A DNA stretch of 64,000 nt, taken from positions 1,870,118 to 1,934,117 of the forward strand of contig NZ_JADWYS010000001.1 of assembly GCF_015831345.1 (NCBI RefSeq). The letters run 5' to 3'. The DNA comes from Caenimonas aquaedulcis (lineage in GTDB: Bacteria > Pseudomonadota > Gammaproteobacteria > Burkholderiales > Burkholderiaceae_C). The notes below the pieces were generated by a model. That model saw only the letters and a program-made list of their open reading frames with translations. It had not been told where the DNA came from and did not search any database. The position numbers were made by a program, and so were the translations under genes. The first letter of the stretch is position 1. Each line of letters begins with the position of its first letter. Of this stretch, positions 47,395-57,204 are shown one piece after another.

Positions 47395-48027
47395 CTACTG
47401 CTTGACCACGTCGGCGCCCTGCGGCGGCTTGAACTGGAAGGCGTCCGGCGCCACCGCGGCGTTCAGCTCCATCTTGTTGAAAGTCAGCCGCGAACGCTGG
47501 CCGAAGCTGTCCAGGATCTCGAGTGCCGAGAGGTCGTTGCCACGAAAGCCGATCATCACCGAGTGCAGCTGGCCGTCTTTCGTCCTGGGCGTGGCATGCA
47601 CCCACTGCATGCCGTCCTTGTCCGGCGCGGCCTCGAGGTTGAAGTCCTTGCGCAGGCTCGCGAGGTCAGGCGCGGCGGCGATCAGCGCGGCGGGCGTCGA
47701 ATTGAGCACTTGCGCCTGCTTGCGCGAAGTGACCTGGTTCAGGTCCACGTCGTGGATCCACAAGGTCTGTCCGTCGGCGACGATGATTTGCTCGAACGGC
47801 TTGCGATAGGTGAAGCGAAAGCGGTTGGGACGCGAGAAGTCGAAGGTGCCGGAGGATGTCTTGCTGCGCGCGGCCTGCCCGTCCCTGGAGGGGCTCGTCA
47901 CGACCTGGGTGAAGTCGGAATGGCCGGACTTCGCGTTCCTGACGAAACTCTCGAGCGCATCGAGGCCCGAGGCCCACGTCGGGAGCGAGGAAGCCAGCAA
48001 AAGGAGTGCGGCGAGGGTCTTTTTCAT
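47395..48027 (-). CDS. lolA: Outer-membrane lipoprotein carrier protein LolA
   Basis: The 210-residue periplasmic chaperone has a signal peptide, MKKTLAALLLLASSLPTWA, cleaved before SGLDALESF. The mature part has the LolA pattern FTQVVTSPSRDG, GTFDFSRPNRFRFTYRKPFE and LWIHDVDLNQVTSRK. It shuttles lipoproteins from LolCDE to LolB. It is between ftsK and rarA on the minus strand, with 75 bases separating it from ftsK. Confidence 0.94.
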   Translation of the reverse strand: MKKTLAALLLLASSLPTWASGLDALESFVRNAKSGHSDFTQVVTSPSRDGQAARSKTSSGTFDFSRPNRFRFTYRKPFEQIIVADGQTLWIHDVDLNQVTSRKQAQVLNSTPAALIAAAPDLASLRKDFNLEAAPDKDGMQWVHATPRTKDGQLHSVMIGFRGNDLSALEILDSFGQRSRLTFNKMELNAAVAPDAFQFKPPQGADVVKQ

Positions 48028-48102
48028 GCCCGCATTTTCTCCTGCCGAGGTATCGCGCCCGTGTAGGCCGTGCTCCCGTTCGGCCGTACTTGTGACAGGA
48101 CG

Positions 48103-50427
48103 TTATTCGCGGTTGGGCACGAGGATCTCGCGCTGGCCGCTGCCGCTCATCGCGCTGACGAGGCCGGCCTTTTCCATGTCCTCCACCAGCCGCGCGGCGC
48201 GGTTGTAGCCGATCTTGAGGTGACGCTGCACGAGCGAGATGCTGGCCTTGCGGTTCTTCAGCACCACCTCCACGGCCTGGTCGTACATCGGGTCCTTCTC
48301 GCCGGCTCCGCCGCCGATGCCGCCCGAAGCGCCATCCTCGTCGTCCACGGTACCGCCTTCGAGCACGCCCTCGATGTAGTTGGGCTCTCCGCCCTGCTCC
48401 TTCAGGTAGGCCACCACGCGGTGCACCTCCTCGTCGCTCACGAAGGCGCCGTGCACGCGGATGGGCAGGCCCGTGCCGCTCGGCATGTACAGCATGTCGC
48501 CCATGCCGAGCAGCGCCTCCGCGCCCATCTGGTCGAGGATGGTCCGGCTGTCGATCTTGCTGGAGACCTGGAAGGCAATCCGCGTGGGAATGTTCGCCTT
48601 GATAAGGCCCGTGATCACGTCGACGCTGGGGCGCTGCGTCGCGAGGATCAGGTGGATGCCGGCCGCGCGCGCCTTCTGCGCGAGGCGCGCGATCAGCTCC
48701 TCGATCTTCTTGCCGACGACCATCATCAGGTCGGCGAGCTCGTCGATCACCACCACCACGTGGGGCAGGCGGTCGAGCGGCTCGGGGCTGTCCGGCGTGA
48801 GGCTGAAGGGGTTGTAGAGGAATTCGCCGCGCGCCTTGGCTTCGTCGAGCTTGTGGTTGTAGCCGGCGAGATTGCGCACGCCGAGCTTGCTCATCAGCTT
48901 GTAGCGCCGCTCCATCTCCCCCACGCACCAGTTGAGGCCGTGGGCCGCCTGGCGCATGTCCGTCACCACCGGCGCCAGCAGGTGCGGGATGCCTTCGTAG
49001 ACCGACATTTCCAGCATCTTCGGATCGATCATCAGAAGACGCACGTCGCGCGCCTCCGCCTTGTACAGGAGCGAGAGGATCATCGCGTTGATGCCGACGG
49101 ACTTGCCCGAACCGGTGGTGCCGGCGACGAGCACGTGCGGCATCTTCGCGAGGTCGGCGACGACCGGGTTGCCGATGATGTCCTTGCCCAGGCCCATGGT
49201 GAGCATGGACTTCGCCTCGTTGTAGACCTGCGAGCCGAGGATCTCGGACAGCCGGATCGACTGACGCTTGGCGTTGGGCAACTCCAGCGCCATGTAGTTC
49301 TTGCCCGGAATCGTCTCGACCACGCGGATCGACACGAGACTCAGCGAACGCGCCAGATCCTTGGCGAGATTGACGACCTGCGAGCCCTTCACGCCCGTCG
49401 CCGGCTCGATCTCGTAGCGCGTGATCACCGGCCCCGGCTGCGCCAGCACGACGCGTACCTCGACCCCGAAGTCCTTGAGCTTCTTCTCGATGAGCCGGCT
49501 CGTCATCTCCAGCGTTTCCGCCGAGACCGTCTCCTGCCGTCCGGTCGGGCCGTCGAGCAGGTCGACCTGCGGCAGCTTCGAGTCGGGCATTTCGGAAAAC
49601 AGGGGCTTTTGCCTTTCCTTGGCGACACGCTCGCTCTTGGGCACGTCGACCAGGACCGGTTCGATCAGCACAGGCGTCGGATGATGCTCCTCGATCTCGA
49701 TGCGTTCCTCGATCAACACCTCTTCGCGCTGCCGCGCGGCCTGCTGGCCGAAGGCGAGGTCCTGCGCGATCTCGCGCTTTTCGCGCCGCGCCTCGACGAA
49801 GCCGTCGAGGCGCGCACCGAGGCGTTCTGCGACGTGGCTCCAGGAAAAGCGGAACACGATGGCCGCGCCCAGCACCACGAGTGCGACGCCGACGAGGCCG
49901 GAACCGGTGAAGCCGAGCCACTTCATGCCCCAGGGACCCATCACGTGCCCCAACGCGCCGCCCGCGTGGTCGGGCAGGCGCCCCTCGAAACGATAGAGCC
50001 GCGACCACTCCAGCGCCGTGCTCGCGCACAGCAGCACCGCCAGGCCCAGCCAGAACGCCCACTTCGTGCGGGACAAGCCGGCCGATGACGGCTCGGGTTC
50101 CCCCTGCCCCCGCATCCAGCGCGCCAGCACCGCGAGCCACGCGCGCAGCGCAGCCGCGACGCACCACCACACCGAGAATCCGAGCAGGAAGTAACTGCCG
50201 TCCGCGACCCAGGCGCCCAGGCGGCCGCCCCAGTTGCGGATCGCGTCGCCGGTGCCGGAAGTGGAGAAGGCGGGGTCGGCCGCGGAGTAGCTCGCAAGCG
50301 CCAGCAGCCAGAAGACGAGGACGACGAAGCCCGCGACGAGCGCGAACTCGTGGACGAAGCGGTTTGCCGCCGGCCGCGCGGGCGACGCGCCGCGCGGATC
50401 ATTCAGGGTATTGAGCGAGTACGTCAT
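48103..50427 (-). CDS. ftsK: DNA translocase FtsK
   Basis: This 774-residue protein has about four membrane segments in the first 190 residues and a short acidic linker. The motor domain (about 300-680) has Walker [18 protein letters not shown] and Walker [20 protein letters not shown]-terminal gamma winged helix ([20 protein letters not shown]) reads KOPS sites. It couples chromosome dimer resolution to division. The linker is much shorter than in E. coli FtsK, as is usual in betaproteobacteria. ATG 50427 begins [13 protein letters not shown]. Confidence 0.96.
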   Translation of the reverse strand: MTYSLNTLNDPRGASPARPAANRFVHEFALVAGFVVLVFWLLALASYSAADPAFSTSGTGDAIRNWGGRLGAWVADGSYFLLGFSVWWCVAAALRAWLAVLARWMRGQGEPEPSSAGLSRTKWAFWLGLAVLLCASTALEWSRLYRFEGRLPDHAGGALGHVMGPWGMKWLGFTGSGLVGVALVVLGAAIVFRFSWSHVAERLGARLDGFVEARREKREIAQDLAFGQQAARQREEVLIEERIEIEEHHPTPVLIEPVLVDVPKSERVAKERQKPLFSEMPDSKLPQVDLLDGPTGRQETVSAETLEMTSRLIEKKLKDFGVEVRVVLAQPGPVITRYEIEPATGVKGSQVVNLAKDLARSLSLVSIRVVETIPGKNYMALELPNAKRQSIRLSEILGSQVYNEAKSMLTMGLGKDIIGNPVVADLAKMPHVLVAGTTGSGKSVGINAMILSLLYKAEARDVRLLMIDPKMLEMSVYEGIPHLLAPVVTDMRQAAHGLNWCVGEMERRYKLMSKLGVRNLAGYNHKLDEAKARGEFLYNPFSLTPDSPEPLDRLPHVVVVIDELADLMMVVGKKIEELIARLAQKARAAGIHLILATQRPSVDVITGLIKANIPTRIAFQVSSKIDSRTILDQMGAEALLGMGDMLYMPSGTGLPIRVHGAFVSDEEVHRVVAYLKEQGGEPNYIEGVLEGGTVDDEDGASGGIGGGAGEKDPMYDQAVEVVLKNRKASISLVQRHLKIGYNRAARLVEDMEKAGLVSAMSGSGQREILVPNRE

Positions 50428-50464
50428 GGAGGCAAGCGCGAGCTTACCGCAGACACCCTGCGCA

Positions 50465-51139
50465 TCATCCCAGCGTCGTGAGCCGGTCCTTGATCAACAT
50501 GGAGCCGTCCTCGCGCGTTTCGATGAAGCCGCGGTCCTCGAGGTCCTTCATGACGCGGCTCACCATCTCGCGCGACGCGCCCACCATCTTGGCGATGTCC
50601 TGGCGGGAGATCCGGTCCTTGATCGTCATCTGGCCTTCGCGGTCGGGCTGCGCGAACTCGAGCAGGGCCCGCGCCACCCGGCCGTAGACATCCATCAAAG
50701 CCAGCGATTCGATCTTGCGATCCGCCTGGCGCAGGCGCTGCACGAGGCCCTTCATGATCGCGTAGGCCATCGAGCTGTTCTCCGGCAGGCAACGCGCGAA
50801 CTCCGCGCGGCCCAGGGCCAGCATGTCCGTCTGGACCTCCGCGCGTACCGTGGCCGAGTGCGCCTCGTTGTCGATGAGGCTCATCTCGCCGATGTAGTCG
50901 CCCGGCTGCAGCGTGGCAAGGATCACCTCGCGGCCTCGCTTGTCCGAGGTTACGACGCGCACCCGTCCGGTGAGGATGATGAAGAGCGTGTTGGACTTCT
51001 CGCCCTGTTCGACCACGACTTCGCCGCGCTTGAAGCGGCGCTTGACGACCGATTCCGCGACGGACTCCGCCTGGTTCGCGGTGAGCAACGCAAACAAAGG
51101 AACCCGGCGAATCAACTCCAGGTTGGACAGCATCGACAT
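50465..51139 (-). CDS. Crp/Fnr-family transcriptional regulator, Crp-like
   Basis: The 224-residue regulator has an N-terminal cyclic-nucleotide-binding barrel ([40 protein letters not shown]) and a C-terminal winged helix with recognition helix [20 protein letters not shown]. It has a single cysteine and lacks the N-terminal FNR cluster, so it should not sense oxygen through iron-sulfur. The start ATG 51139 or ATG 51133 (two residues later) is possible. It lies 37 bases downstream of the ftsK start on the same strand and diverges from trxB. Confidence 0.92.
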   Translation of the reverse strand: MSMLSNLELIRRVPLFALLTANQAESVAESVVKRRFKRGEVVVEQGEKSNTLFIILTGRVRVVTSDKRGREVILATLQPGDYIGEMSLIDNEAHSATVRAEVQTDMLALGRAEFARCLPENSSMAYAIMKGLVQRLRQADRKIESLALMDVYGRVARALLEFAQPDREGQMTIKDRISRQDIAKMVGASREMVSRVMKDLEDRGFIETREDGSMLIKDRLTTLG

Positions 51140-51233
51140 CGTTCAATTCCCTTCAGGCCCGCGTGCAAGTCATGGGTTCTTACAATCGGGGCGATTGAAA
51201 ACGGCAAGCAACTGCTCACCCGCGTCGGGTTGA

Positions 51234-52263
<1,030 letters not shown>

Positions 52264-52368
52264 TGCGGGCTTAGCTGGATTTGGCCTCGCGGCCGTTCCG
52301 CCGGATACCGCCCCCGCTCGGGCGAGGTGAGGCCCCCACGAAGTGGCGGCCGGTGAAGGAACCCTCTC

Positions 52369-52602
52369 ATGTCACGCGTCTGCGACGTCACGGGCAAAGG
52401 CCCGATGGTCGGGAACAACGTTTCCCACGCCAACAACAAAACCAAGCGCCGGTTCCTCCCGAACCTGCAATACCGCCGTTTCTGGGTCGAAGCAGAAAAC
52501 CGTTGGGTGCGCCTGCGCGTTTCCAGCGCCGCCCTGCGCCTGATCGACAAGAACGGCATCGACAGCGTGCTCGCGGACTTGCGTGCCCGCGGCCAGGCCT
52601 AA
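52369..52602 (+). CDS. rpmB: 50S ribosomal protein L28
   Basis: The 77-residue protein begins [20 protein letters not shown], followed by [18 protein letters not shown] and [20 protein letters not shown], all typical of L28. GAAGGAA precedes ATG 52369. It forms an operon with rpmG 17 bases downstream, the usual order. Confidence 0.98.
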   Translation: MSRVCDVTGKGPMVGNNVSHANNKTKRRFLPNLQYRRFWVEAENRWVRLRVSSAALRLIDKNGIDSVLADLRARGQA

Positions 52603-52619
52603 CCCCAAGGAGCAGCACC

Positions 52620-52790
52620 ATGGCAAGCAAAGGCGGACGCGAAAAGATCAAGCTGGAGTCCTCCGCGGGCACCGGCCACTTCTACACCACGAGCAAGAAC
52701 AAAAAGACGATGCCCGAGAAAATGGCGATCATGAAATTCGATCCCAAGGCTCGCAAGCACGTCGAATACAAAGAGACCAAGCTGAAGTAA
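52620..52790 (+). CDS. rpmG: 50S ribosomal protein L33
   Basis: The 56-residue protein starts [20 protein letters not shown], then [20 protein letters not shown], and ends in a basic tail, matching L33. It lacks zinc-binding CxxC pairs (a zinc-independent C- form), as in E. coli. AAGGAG precedes ATG 52620. A strong terminator follows at 52811. Confidence 0.98.
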   Translation: MASKGGREKIKLESSAGTGHFYTTSKNKKTMPEKMAIMKFDPKARKHVEYKETKLK

Positions 52791-52810
52791 ACCTTCCGCC
52801 CCTCTCCATC

Positions 52811-52838
52811 AAAAAAGCCCCGCACTGCGGGGTTTTTT
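52811..52838. terminator. Bidirectional rho-independent terminator after rpmG
   Basis: A run of six A, the arms CCCCGC / GCGGGG (52818-52823 and 52827-52832) around ACT, then six T. It works for rpmB-rpmG on the + strand and for the convergent small exported protein gene (ending 52843) on the minus strand. Confidence 0.85.
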
Positions 52839-52842
52839 GTTT

Positions 52843-53178
52843 TTACCAGCGGCGGGAATTGTCCGGGTACCGGTCCTGGGCATTGGGCACGCCATCGCCA
52901 TCACGGTCGCGGCGCGCGGCACGTCCCTCGCGGGTGTACGGGTACGCCGGCGCGACACGATTGCGCTCGTTGTAGTACCGGTTGCCCCAATAGCCGTAGC
53001 CGTAGCCCTGGGCTTGGGAGTCCGCGGTGTTCTGGGGGTCCCAGTTGGGCGCGACGCCGGGAGCGGCGCCCAGCGGGTGGTTGTTCCAGGCAGACCCCGC
53101 TTGGTCGGCGGCATCCGCAAAGGCCGCAACGGCCGACAGGCTTGCAACGGCGACAACAGCGAGCAAGAGCTTTTTCAT
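52843..53178 (-). CDS. Small exported Gly/Tyr-rich protein with acidic Ca-binding-like tail
   Basis: This 111-residue protein has a signal peptide, MKKLLLAVVAVASLSAVAAF, with cleavage near FADA. The mature chain has a Gly/Tyr-rich centre (QGYGYGYWGNRYYNERNR) and ends RRDRDGDGVPNAQDRYPD, a DxDxDG loop like thrombospondin type-3 repeats. AGGACCTCC precedes ATG 53178. A hairpin of 7-base arms (53194-53208) lies just upstream in its leader. Function unknown; probably periplasmic or surface-exposed. Confidence 0.75.
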   Translation of the reverse strand: MKKLLLAVVAVASLSAVAAFADAADQAGSAWNNHPLGAAPGVAPNWDPQNTADSQAQGYGYGYWGNRYYNERNRVAPAYPYTREGRAARRDRDGDGVPNAQDRYPDNSRRW

Positions 53179-53391
53179 GGAGGTCCTTTCAGGCGGGCTG
53201 GCAGCCCGTATGCCTCCATTCAACGCGCGGCACATGTCCGGGGCGTATCGCGCGCGTGCCGATTGCATGTCGGACGGTTACCGCTCGTACCGTCAGGTGA
53301 TCCATGAGACGGGAGGTTGTCCGACAAGGCGTCCTCTCGCTTGGCCCGACCATAGGGATGCGGCATCCTTTCACCGCGCAATGGAGCAACC

Positions 53392-53832
53392 ATGAGCATT
53401 TTCGGCAACATCCTCAACAAGATATTCCACCGCGGCGGCGCCGCCGCTTCGACCACCAGCACCACCACTTCAGGCACGCCCGGCGCGACGACCGCCCAGG
53501 CCCCGCTGCCGGACGCCAGTAGTGCCGCTGCCGCCGGCACTGCGGCACAGGCCGCCGACCAGGCGGCACGGCCCGTCGTGGACGTCGAAGAGGTGATGAA
53601 CGGCCTCGCGGAGAAGAATTCGCAGAAGCTCAACTGGCGCACGTCCATCGTCGACCTGATGAAGCTGCTCGACCTCGACAGCAGCCTGCAGGCCCGCAAG
53701 GAACTCGCCACCGAACTCGGCTATTCCGGCGCGAAGGATGGCTCTGCCGAAATGAACCTCTGGCTGCACAAGGCGGTGATGAAGAAGCTCGCGGAAAACG
53801 GCGGCAAGGTGCCTGCCGAGCTCAAGGACTGA
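53392..53832 (+). CDS. DUF3597 domain-containing protein
   Basis: The 146-residue protein starts MSIFGNILNKIFHRGGAAA, then an Ala/Thr/Ser-rich linker, and then the DUF3597 domain (VVDVEEVMNGLAEKNSQKLN, SIVDLMKLLDLDSSLQARKE, MNLWLHKAVMKKLAENGGKV). The C-terminal domain is all helical and LysM-neighbour-like in some relatives; no activity is known. An element TTGTCCGACA lies 65 bases before the ATG, as in front of the 41951 gene, hinting at shared stress control. Confidence 0.88.
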   Translation: MSIFGNILNKIFHRGGAAASTTSTTTSGTPGATTAQAPLPDASSAAAAGTAAQAADQAARPVVDVEEVMNGLAEKNSQKLNWRTSIVDLMKLLDLDSSLQARKELATELGYSGAKDGSAEMNLWLHKAVMKKLAENGGKVPAELKD

Positions 53833-53846
53833 ACAACCCCCAAGCC

Positions 53847-53875
53847 AAAAAAGGCCCCGCATTGCGGGGCCTTTT
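53847..53875. terminator. Rho-independent terminator after the DUF3597 gene
   Basis: Stem AGGCCCCGC (53852-53860), loop ATT, stem GCGGGGCCT (53864-53872), with A-run before and T-run after. It lies 15 bases after the DUF3597 stop and 17 bases before the stop of the convergent desaturase gene, so it can serve both strands. Confidence 0.85.
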
Positions 53876-53891
53876 GCGGGCGCATGGCAGC

Positions 53892-55103
53892 TCAGTGCGC
53901 GGCGCGCAGCCTCATCGAGAACTGCTGCAGCGCTTCGATGCCGCTGGCTTCCGCGCGGTGGCACCAGGCCTGCAGGTCGAGCGCGAGCTGCTCGCGCGAC
54001 TGTGACGTGTTCAGCCACATCTGGCGGAGTTCCTCGCGCATGGTGACCATCTTGTCGAGCACCGGGTGCGCCGCGCGCGCCTGGGCCAGCTGTGGACGGG
54101 CCGCCGCGGGCACCTTGTCGTCGTCGCGGTGCAGCCAGCGCTTCGCAGCCTTCAGCGGGGACAGGTCGACCTGCTTTTCCTTGAGTGCGGCGATCTCGGC
54201 CTTGCACACGCTGCGCATCTCGCGCGCATAACCGGCCATGACTTCGTAGCGGTGGGCGATCAGCGCTTCCAGCGTCTTCTCGTCGGCCACCGGCTTCACG
54301 TCGCCGAGCTGCATGCGCGGCACCGTCTTCTTGACCTTGGCCCAGCCGATCTTCTCCATCATCGAGATGTAGAACCAGCCGATGTCGAACTCGTAGGGCT
54401 TGACCGAGAAGCGCGCCGACGTCGGGTAGGTATGGTGATTGTTGTGCAGCTCTTCGCCGCCGATGATGATGCCCCAGAAGGACACGTTGGTGCTGCAGTC
54501 CGCCGACTCGAAGTTGCGGTAGCCCCAGTAGTGACCGATGCCGTTGATGACGCCGGTGGCCATCACCGGGATCCAGGCCATCTGCACGGCCCACACGACC
54601 AGGCCGATCGCGCCGAACAAGGCGAGGTCGATGATGAGCATGAGGCCCACGCCTTGCCAGCTGTAACGGGTGTAGAGGTTGCGCTCAATCCAGTCGTCCG
54701 GCGTGCCGGTGCCGTACTTCGTCATCGTCTCGGCGTTCCTGGACTCTGCACGGTAGAGCTCGACGCCCTCCAGCAGCAGCTTCTTCAGGCCACGGGTCTG
54801 CGGGCTGTGCGGGTCTTCTTCCGTCTCGACCTTGGCGTGGTGCTTGCGGTGGATCGCCACGAATTCCTTCGTGACCATGCCGGTGCCCAGCCACATCCAG
54901 AGGCGGAAGAAGTGGAAAGGGATCGGCCCGAGGTCCAGCGCGCGGTGCGACTGGGAGCGGTGCAGGAAGATCGTGACGCCAACGATCGTGATGTGGGTCG
55001 TGACCAGCGTGTACAGGACGATCTGCCACCAGGACAGGTCCCACAGGCCGTTGGACAGCCAGTCGATGGTCGAATTCAGCACGGCCCAGTCGGGGAGCAA
55101 CAT
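53892..55103 (-). CDS. Acyl-CoA/fatty acid desaturase with ISL3-transposase-like C-terminal tail
   Basis: This 403-residue membrane desaturase has the three histidine boxes HRSQSH, HRKHH and HNNHH between hydrophobic segments, as in delta-9 acyl-CoA desaturases that add a double bond to membrane lipids. The last 84 residues (about 320-403) are unusual: KRWLHRDDD, HPVLDKM, REELRQMWLNTSQSRE, WCHRAEASGIEALQQFS and LR resemble the C-terminal end of ISL3-family transposases. ATG 55103 has GGAGG upstream. The promoter should lie between here and the rsmB-type terminator at 55187. Confidence 0.9.
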   Translation of the reverse strand: MLLPDWAVLNSTIDWLSNGLWDLSWWQIVLYTLVTTHITIVGVTIFLHRSQSHRALDLGPIPFHFFRLWMWLGTGMVTKEFVAIHRKHHAKVETEEDPHSPQTRGLKKLLLEGVELYRAESRNAETMTKYGTGTPDDWIERNLYTRYSWQGVGLMLIIDLALFGAIGLVVWAVQMAWIPVMATGVINGIGHYWGYRNFESADCSTNVSFWGIIIGGEELHNNHHTYPTSARFSVKPYEFDIGWFYISMMEKIGWAKVKKTVPRMQLGDVKPVADEKTLEALIAHRYEVMAGYAREMRSVCKAEIAALKEKQVDLSPLKAAKRWLHRDDDKVPAAARPQLAQARAAHPVLDKMVTMREELRQMWLNTSQSREQLALDLQAWCHRAEASGIEALQQFSMRLRAAH

Positions 55104-55186
55104 GGAAGGAGGTCTCTCTCTTTAGGAAATGCGGCTACTCGGGACGGTGCCGCTCGTCGTTGGACGCATTTTACGGTGCGAGGTTC

Positions 55187-55212
55187 AAAAACAAGCTGTG
55201 GTTAACCACAGC
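55187..55212 (-). terminator. Rho-independent terminator after the RsmB-type gene
   Basis: The perfect palindrome GCTGTGGTTAACCACAGC (55195-55212) folds with a 7-base stem and TTAA loop. On the minus strand it is followed by TTGTTTTT. It lies 25 bases after the stop of the 55237-56508 methyltransferase gene and upstream of the desaturase. Confidence 0.75.
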
Positions 55213-55236
55213 GGGGCGCCATTCGCTTGACCTGCG

Positions 55237-56508
55237 TCAATTTTTCACCCACACGGCGGCGAAAAAGCCGTCCGTCTGGTGCCGGTGGGGCCACAAGCGA
55301 AGGTAGTCGCCACCGGTTTCGCCTCCGCTGCACAGCGCGGCAGCGGACTCGACCTTCAGATTGGACAGGATTTCCGCGGCCGGCAGTGGGCTGAACTCCC
55401 TATTGGCCTCGGTGAAGGCCCGGGCGATCTCCTCGTTTTCCTGCGGCAGGATGCTGCATGTCGCATAGACGAGCCTGCCGCCGGGCTTGAGCAGGCGGGC
55501 CGCGCTGGCGAGGATCGCGTCCTGCTTGACCGTCATCTCCTGCACCGCTTCGGGCGACTGCCGCCACTTCAGGTCCGGGTTGCGCCGGAGCGTGCCGAGC
55601 CCCGAACACGGGGCATCGACGAGCACGCGATCGATCTTTCCGGCCAGGCGCTTGACGCGGTCGTCCCGTTCGTGCGCGATCGCAGCGGGATGCACGTTCG
55701 ACAGCTTGCTGCGCGCCAGGCGCGGCTTGAGCGCATCGAGGCGATGGGTCGAGGTGTCGAACGCATACAGGCGCCCTGTATTTCGCATCGTCGCGCCGAT
55801 GGCCAGCGTCTTGCCGCCGGCGCCCGCGCAGAAGTCCACGACCATCTCGCCGCGCTTCGCGTCCAGCAGCAACGCGAGCAGTTGCGAGCCTTCGTCCTGG
55901 ACTTCGATCGCGCCGCGCGCAAAGGCATCGAGCTTGGTGAGCGCCGGTTTGTCCGCCAGCCGCAATCCCCAGGGCGAATAAGGCGTCACGCGTGAGGCGA
56001 CACCGGCCAGTTCCAGCTCACGCTGCACCTCCGCGCGCTTGTCGTTGAGCGTGTTGACGCGCAGGTCCAGCGGTGCGGGCTGGTTCAGGCTGTCCACCAG
56101 GGGCCAGAACTCGTTGCCCAATTGATCCTTGAGTGGTTGTACCAGCCACTCGGGCAGGTTGTGCCGGTGCCGCTCCATCAGGTCCGCGACCGAAATCGAA
56201 TCGCACTGGTCCAGCCACTTGCGCTCCTGGTCGGTCAGCGCGCTCTTGAGGAAATCGCGCGGCCCGTGGAAGCCGAGGATCGCCAGGCGCCGCTCCTTCG
56301 GCCCGCTGCCCGAGGGCGCCATGTGGTCGAAGAGCAGCTTCTTGCGAAGCACCGTGTAGACGGTCTCGGCGAGCGTCGCGCGCTCGCGCGGGCCGAGGGA
56401 TTTGTGGTCGCGGAAATAGCGCGAAACGACGGAGTCGGCGGGGTGTTCGAATCGAAGCGCGAGCTTCACGAGCTCGGAACAGGCATCGAGCAGGGCTTTG
56501 GGGTGCAT
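55237..56508 (-). CDS. RsmB/NOP-family rRNA (cytosine-C5) methyltransferase
   Basis: This 423-residue enzyme has motif I VVDFCAGAGGKTLAIGATM and the two catalytic cysteine motifs VLVDAPCSGLGTLRRNPDLK (motif IV) and YATCSILPQENEEIARAF (motif VI). These mark m5C RNA methyltransferases of the RsmB/RsmF group. The N-terminus is helical and only loosely NusB-like, so assignment to RsmB itself is not certain. ATG 56508 begins MHPKALLDACSELVKLAL. It lies 30 bases after the upstream purN stop on the same strand. Confidence 0.92.
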   Translation of the reverse strand: MHPKALLDACSELVKLALRFEHPADSVVSRYFRDHKSLGPRERATLAETVYTVLRKKLLFDHMAPSGSGPKERRLAILGFHGPRDFLKSALTDQERKWLDQCDSISVADLMERHRHNLPEWLVQPLKDQLGNEFWPLVDSLNQPAPLDLRVNTLNDKRAEVQRELELAGVASRVTPYSPWGLRLADKPALTKLDAFARGAIEVQDEGSQLLALLLDAKRGEMVVDFCAGAGGKTLAIGATMRNTGRLYAFDTSTHRLDALKPRLARSKLSNVHPAAIAHERDDRVKRLAGKIDRVLVDAPCSGLGTLRRNPDLKWRQSPEAVQEMTVKQDAILASAARLLKPGGRLVYATCSILPQENEEIARAFTEANREFSPLPAAEILSNLKVESAAALCSGGETGGDYLRLWPHRHQTDGFFAAVWVKN

Positions 56509-56538
56509 GCCCCTATTGTCCCAGTCTCGCGCCGGCGT

Positions 56539-57120
56539 TCAGAGCGAAGGCAGCAGCGCGGCAATGGCGCGCGGATACAGCAGGTGCTCCTGGGTGAGGA
56601 TGCGCGCGGCGAGCGCCTCTTCGGTGTCGTCCGGCAGGATCGGCACGGCCGCCTGCGTCAGGATCGGCCCGTGGTCCAGCTCGGCCGTGACGCGGTGCAC
56701 GGTCGCGCCGGAGAACTTGCAGCCTTCCTCGATCGCCCGCCGGTGCGTATGCAGGCCCGGAAATGCCGGCAGCAGCGACGGATGGATGTTGACCATCCGG
56801 CCCTCGTAGCGCTGCACGAAACCCGGCGTGAGGATGCGCATGAAACCCGCCAGCACCAGCAGGGAGGGCTGCCGCCGGTCGATCGCCGCGGCGAGCTCGG
56901 CGTCGAAGGCCTCCCGCGTGGGAAAGCGCTTGTGGTCCACCACCTCGGTCGGGATCTGGTGCTCCTTCGCGAAGGCGAGCCCCCCGGCGTCGGCGCGGTT
57001 GCTGATGACCGCGGCGACCTGCGCATCCAGCGTCCTGCGCCAGTCGCCCTGCTGCGCCGCGCGCACGATGGCGGCCATGTTGGAGCCGCCGCCCGAGATC
57101 AGGATCACGATGTTCTTCAT
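56539..57120 (-). CDS. purN: Phosphoribosylglycinamide formyltransferase 1
   Basis: The 193-residue GAR transformylase transfers formyl from 10-formyl-tetrahydrofolate in purine synthesis. It starts KNIVILISGGGSNMAAIVRA and includes LAGFMRILTPGFVQRYEGRM, the catalytic NIHPSLLPAFPGLHTHRRAI (Asn, His) and TAELDHGPILTQAAVPI with the catalytic Asp. The length is normal. It diverges from the acyl-CoA dehydrogenase genes and is probably co-transcribed with the RsmB-type gene. Confidence 0.96.
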   Translation of the reverse strand: MKNIVILISGGGSNMAAIVRAAQQGDWRRTLDAQVAAVISNRADAGGLAFAKEHQIPTEVVDHKRFPTREAFDAELAAAIDRRQPSLLVLAGFMRILTPGFVQRYEGRMVNIHPSLLPAFPGLHTHRRAIEEGCKFSGATVHRVTAELDHGPILTQAAVPILPDDTEEALAARILTQEHLLYPRAIAALLPSL

Positions 57121-57204
57121 CGGCGCGGATTATCCGATGTCGCAACCCGGACACCCGGAAAAGCACGACCGTGCCGATAATGGCGCGGTCAACGGAGACA
57201 CGCC

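Noticed and set aside
50465..51139. FNR-type oxygen sensor
   Set aside because: Only one cysteine is present and the N-terminal Fe-S ligands are missing, so a Crp-like regulator is the safer call.
55195..55212. Palindrome matching the LexA-type pattern CTGT-N8-ACAG upstream of the desaturase
   Set aside because: On the minus strand it is followed directly by TTGTTTTT and lies just after a stop codon, so a terminator explains it better; its centre is not AT-rich as in real LexA boxes.
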